From NCBI GenBank assembly GCA_001305115.1, contig BCAA01000020.1, positions 1 through 40,791 on the forward strand: a DNA stretch of 40,791 nt, given 5' to 3'. Below the pieces are notes generated by a model. The model saw only the letters and a program-made list of their open reading frames with translations, did no database searches and was not told where the DNA came from. The stretch is from Clostridia bacterium UC5.1-1E11 (GTDB lineage Bacteria > Bacillota > Clostridia > Oscillospirales > Acutalibacteraceae). This document shows, in pieces, positions 37,588 through 40,791 of this stretch; the stretch's first letter is position 1, and every line of letters begins with the position of its first letter. The position numbers and the translations under genes are program-made.

Positions 37588-39446
37588 ATGTGCGGCTTCG
37601 TAGGATTTTTTACAAATGGCTACGGCGGAGATCGCGATGCAGTGATTAAGGCGATGGCAGACCGCATTGCACATCGTGGCCCGGATCAGGACGATTATTA
37701 TGTGGATGCGAACATGGCACTGGGATTCCGTAGGTTGAGTATCATTGACTTAGAGGGTGGTTCCCAGCCAATTCGAAATGAAGATGGGACTAAGGTCCTG
37801 GTATTTAACGGAGAGATCTACAATTTCCAGGAATTGCGAAAGGATTTGCTAGCAAAGGGACACGTCTTTAAGACGTCCACAGATTCGGAAGTATTGTTAC
37901 ACGGGTACGAGGAATACGGCTCGGAATTGCTGCAAAAACTGCGTGGGATGTATGCCTTTGTGATTTGGGATAACAAGGCCCAAAAGCTCTTTGGCGCACG
38001 GGACATCTTTGGGATCAAACCATTCTACTATTACCAAAAAGACGGTGATTTTCTGTTTGGCTCAGAGGTAAAAAGTTTTTTGGAGCATCCGTCGTTTTGC
38101 TTGGAGCTAAATGAGGAGCGGCTTCCCGAATATATGTGTTATTCGTATATTCCGGACGAAGAAACGATGTTTCGAAATGTTTATAAGCTCCTGGGAGGCC
38201 ACTATTTTGAGTATCAGAATGGAACCCTCCGCATCCATAAATACTACGACATTCAATACCGAATCGATGAATCGAAATCCTTAGAAGACTGGGAATCCCG
38301 CATCACGGAGGAATTTACCAAAAGTGTAGAAGCCCACCAGATCAGCGACGTGGAGGTTGGATGTTTTCTATCCAGCGGTGTAGATTCCAGCTATGTAGTG
38401 CGCGAAGTTTCAAAGGTTGCTAAAGATGTAAAAACCTTTTCGGTTGGTTACGAGGAAGAAAAGTATAGCGAGCTGCCGTATGCACAGGATTTTTCCCGCG
38501 TGATCGGTGTGCAGAACATCAGTAACAAGGTAAGCGCTGATGAATTCTTTGAAGCAAATCAGATCATCCAATACTATATGGATGAACCGCTTCCCAATCC
38601 CTCGGAGGTTCCTCTTTACTTTTTGGCACAGAATGCGCGGAAGTATGTGAAGGTCGTTCTTTCTGGAGAAGGAGCGGATGAACTTTTTGGCGGGTACCCA
38701 ATGTATCTTGCTGGAATGCATTTTGAAAAATATCGCAAAATTCCAAAGGGATTGCGCCGTACGGTCGCCTCAGCAGCAAAGAAGTTCCCAAATTTTAAAG
38801 GAAAGAATTTCCTTGTGCGCGGCGGCTTGGAGCCGTATCAACGATTCATGCGGAGTAATTTTGTATTTACTTATGGCGATGTGAATCGTTATTTGAAAAA
38901 GGATTACCATCAGAAAGACCCGGTGGATTATGCGAGGCCGTATTTTGATAAGGTACAGGACTTGGATGAACCGACACAATTGCAATATGTGGATATTCAT
39001 ACATGGATGTTGTTCGACATCCTGCAAAAGGCGGATCGCATGAGCATGGCGAATTCCTTAGAGTTGCGCGTACCGTTTCTCGACAAAAAATGTTAGAGCT
39101 AGCTATGCAGATCCCTTCACGCTATCGTGTACATGGGGATGTGACCAAAGTAGCTCTGCGCGGGGCAGCGCTCAAGCAATTGCCAGAGCGTACGGCCAAT
39201 AAGAAAAAGTTAGGTTTTCCGGTGCCTTTGAATGACTGGCTGCGGCAGGACAAATATTACAATATGGTCAGAGAAAAGTTTGAAGGGCCAGTTGCGGCGC
39301 AATTTTTTAACCAGCAAGCGATTATGAAGCTCTTGAACGATCATAAGGAAGGAAAAGCGGCCAACATGCAGCGAATCTGGTCGGTATATTCGTTTATCCT
39401 CTGGTATGAACAGTTTTTTCTGCAAGAAAAAAGAAAGTTCGCATGA
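37588..39446 (+). CDS. asnB: glutamine-dependent asparagine synthase (AsnB/AsnH-like, one frameshift)
   Basis: Starts at ATG 37588 (MCGFVGFF), eight bases after AGGAGG, leaving Cys2 as the class-II glutaminase nucleophile. The amidotransferase domain (1-190) shows RIAHRGPDQDDYY and LVFNGEIYNFQEL; the synthetase domain shows the PP-loop FLSSGVDSSYV, LSGEGADELFGGYP and ELRVPFLDKK. A missing A in the run near 39092 breaks the frame; the tail KMLELAMQIP to EKRKFA follows in another frame. About 619 residues when joined. In Lactococcus a related enzyme, AsnH, amidates the D-Asp cross-bridge. Position after ligase and racemase suggests that role, but free asparagine synthesis is possible too. Confidence 0.85.
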
Positions 39447-39701
39447 AGTGTTTGAAAGCAAGTAATAATGTTTTCAAAAGTTCTGGAATCAAAGGGTCTT
39501 TCGAAAAATGGGGCTCGATAAGACTTTTTCTCTGAAAATTGTTGAGAAAGATTTAGGTTTTTACCCATTGGACAGAGATTATTCCGTATTTAATCCATAC
39601 AGGTTATTATGGCCAATAAAAGAGCCACCGCCCTGCAAAATGTCCTGCCCCAAACTATACGGACAGCGCAAAAAAAGCCCCTTGGTAGGAAAAATTAAGT
39701 T

Positions 39702-40558
39702 TTAAGCGGAGTGGCGCAGCGTGAGCGGCGCCACTCCAGCTTTTAAATGGATACGATCCGTGATTGTAAAGATAAATGTAGCTGTCAATGCCTTCCCTGG
39801 CCTCGGCAAATGTCGTTGGCTTGAGGCGGGAGATGCACTCTGTTTTTAGAATGGAGAAGAAATTTTCTGCCATAGCATTGTCATAACAGTTTCCATGTCT
39901 TGACATGAACGGCGTTATACCATAGGATTGAGTCAGGTGAAAATACTCTCGGGAAGTGTATTGAAACCCTTGGTCGCTGTGGAGCTACAACGTTGCAGCG
40001 ACTCTCTTTTTCTCCTTCATCATAGCCAGGTGGATGGTATCCAGAACGAGATTCACCGTCTGCTGTGTACCGATCTTATAGGCAACAATGCTGTTATCAT
40101 ACAAATCACGAATCATGGATAGGTACAACACTCCCTCTTTGGTGTGGATGTAGAAGATATCGGTCACCCATTTGCTGTTGGGCCTGTCTGCTTGAAATGG
40201 ACGATTCAAAAGATTTTCATATTTGTGCAGTTGTTGGCCCACCTGAACCCATTTTCTCCGGCGGCGAATTTCTGCCAAAAGGCCGTATTTCTTCATGATT
40301 CGCAGAACTATCTTGGGATTGCGACGCGTACCTTGTTTCTCCAGCCACAGCCACATCCGTCGATATCCATATATCTTGAAGCAGCGCCCTCGCTGAACGT
40401 GGATAGCTTCCACCAAATCTGCACCTTCTCCTTGCATTCCAAACGGTGGACAAAGTCATCATATCCACTCCGGGATACCTCAAAAACCGGCACATGACAG
40501 AGATAGGATAACGCTCTCGGTTCCTATAGATAACATGATATTTTACTTTTGGCCTCAC
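39702..40558 (-). pseudogene. IS3 transposase OrfB (integrase core), broken
   Basis: Reading starts at GTG 40558, overlapping the OrfA stop (GTGA). It gives RPKVKYHVIYRNRERYPISV, then needs one T near 40490 and one G near 40445 restored. It continues CFKIYGYRRMWLWLEKQG, IVLRIMKKYGLLAEIRRRRK, WVTDIFYIHTKEGVLYLSMI and RDLYDNSIVAYK. An in-frame TAG near 39985 follows KRVAATL. Then come LHSDQGFQYTS, NCYDNAMAENFFSILKTE and, after an extra base near 39755, RIHLKAGVAPLTLRHSA and a stop at 39702. The DDE residues are all present. Homopolymer indels may be errors, but the in-frame TAG suggests a real loss. Confidence 0.75.
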
Positions 40559-40791
40559 TTCCTTTCTGTGAATTGCAGAAAATCCTGCAACCGCTTGTTT
40601 TCCATGCGAAGCCGTTCCAGTTCGCTCTTTTCGTTCTGCCGAGGTGGTTGCCCGTCTTTGCGCGGACGCCCCTTTGGGCGTGGCGCAATTCCGAATGACG
40701 TACGTTTTACCTCTTTGTTGTATCGATGAACCCCGTTCTTAATTTGAACTTTATCAAGGCCGAAATAGTCCGCTATTTCTTGTCTGGATTT
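40555..40791 (-). CDS. IS3 transposase OrfA (partial, runs off the edge)
   Basis: The last 78 residues of OrfA are visible: SRQEIADYFGLDKVQIKNGV (helix-turn-helix), a basic stretch APRPKGRPRKDGQPP, and ELERLRMENKRLQDFLQF, the leucine-zipper-like end used for dimerisation. The stop overlaps the OrfB start. The start lies beyond the window. Confidence 0.75.
   Translation of the reverse strand, partial: KSRQEIADYFGLDKVQIKNGVHRYNKEVKRTSFGIAPRPKGRPRKDGQPPRQNEKSELERLRMENKRLQDFLQFTERK

Larger units (their letters stand above)
39649..40791 (-). mobile_element. IS3-family insertion sequence, right part cut by the window edge
   Basis: Two overlapping transposase frames on the minus strand identify an IS3-type element. 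The left boundary is estimated at the TGTCCTGCCCCAAACTATAC stretch (39649-39668), about 35 bases past the transposase stop; the other end lies outside the window, so the terminal repeat cannot be checked. It sits about 200 bases after the asparagine synthase gene and does not interrupt any gene visible here. Confidence 0.7.

Noticed and set aside
39508..39705. 65-codon plus-strand frame between asnB and the insertion sequence
   Set aside because: No ribosome site, runs into the IS end, and resembles no protein I know.

Overview
The window looks like a chromosomal segment of a spore-forming, low-to-mid GC Gram-positive bacterium, most likely a gut Clostridia (Oscillospiraceae-like). The clues are an uninterrupted sporulation sigma factor (sigK), consensus sigma-A promoters with strong AGGAGG ribosome sites, a very large secreted glycan-active protein with FIVAR and discoidin domains, a CFI-box protein and a YbiT-like ABC-F ATPase. 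The taxon is an inference; no rRNA or tRNA gene is visible.

Layout. 1-2000: two degenerate remnants of the 3' end of a secreted-protein gene, an XRE regulator, then a divergent repressor/Cro-like pair with three operator-like palindromes (a phage- or ICE-type immunity switch without its element). 2000-8599: a 2199-residue secreted glycoside hydrolase-like protein. 8816-24791 (minus strand): a 13-gene Ter (tellurium-resistance/stress) operon with its own promoter and terminator. In transcription order it encodes a TerA-like protein, AIM24, YceG, TelA, three TerD proteins, a CitE-like lyase, two phosphoribosyltransferase-like enzymes, a HAD phosphatase, a Ca2+-type P-ATPase and a TerF-like TerD-vWA protein. 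Many junctions overlap by ATGA. 25142-25837: sigK. 26396-31308: a Cof-type HAD phosphatase, an ABC-F ATPase, and a DtxR/MntR-type regulator followed by CFI-box and HD-domain genes. 31360-32643: a decayed stretch with a ribbon-helix-helix repressor and a broken SLOG-family gene. 32820-35316: a sodium/solute symporter and gpmA. 35452-39446: an operon of an ATP-grasp ligase resembling D-aspartate ligase, an aspartate racemase and a class-II glutamine-dependent asparagine synthase, together a plausible D-Asp/D-Asn peptidoglycan cross-bridge pathway. 39649-40791: an IS3-family element running off the right edge.

A feature of the whole window is frequent single-base frameshifts, mostly in homopolymer runs, that split otherwise well-conserved genes (TerD-vWA, P-ATPase, YceG, ABC-F, CFI-box protein, D-Asp ligase, asparagine synthase) or falsely fuse neighbours (lyase with phosphoribosyltransferase). 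I treat most of these as likely sequencing indels and annotate the genes across the breaks. The SLOG gene and the IS3 transposase carry several lesions, and the transposase has an in-frame stop, so these two are called pseudogenes.

The two most interesting systems are the Ter operon, which pairs Ca2+-binding TerD proteins with a Ca2+ pump and a nucleotide-like biosynthetic module, and the D-Asp/D-Asn cross-bridge cassette in a sporulating clostridial context.
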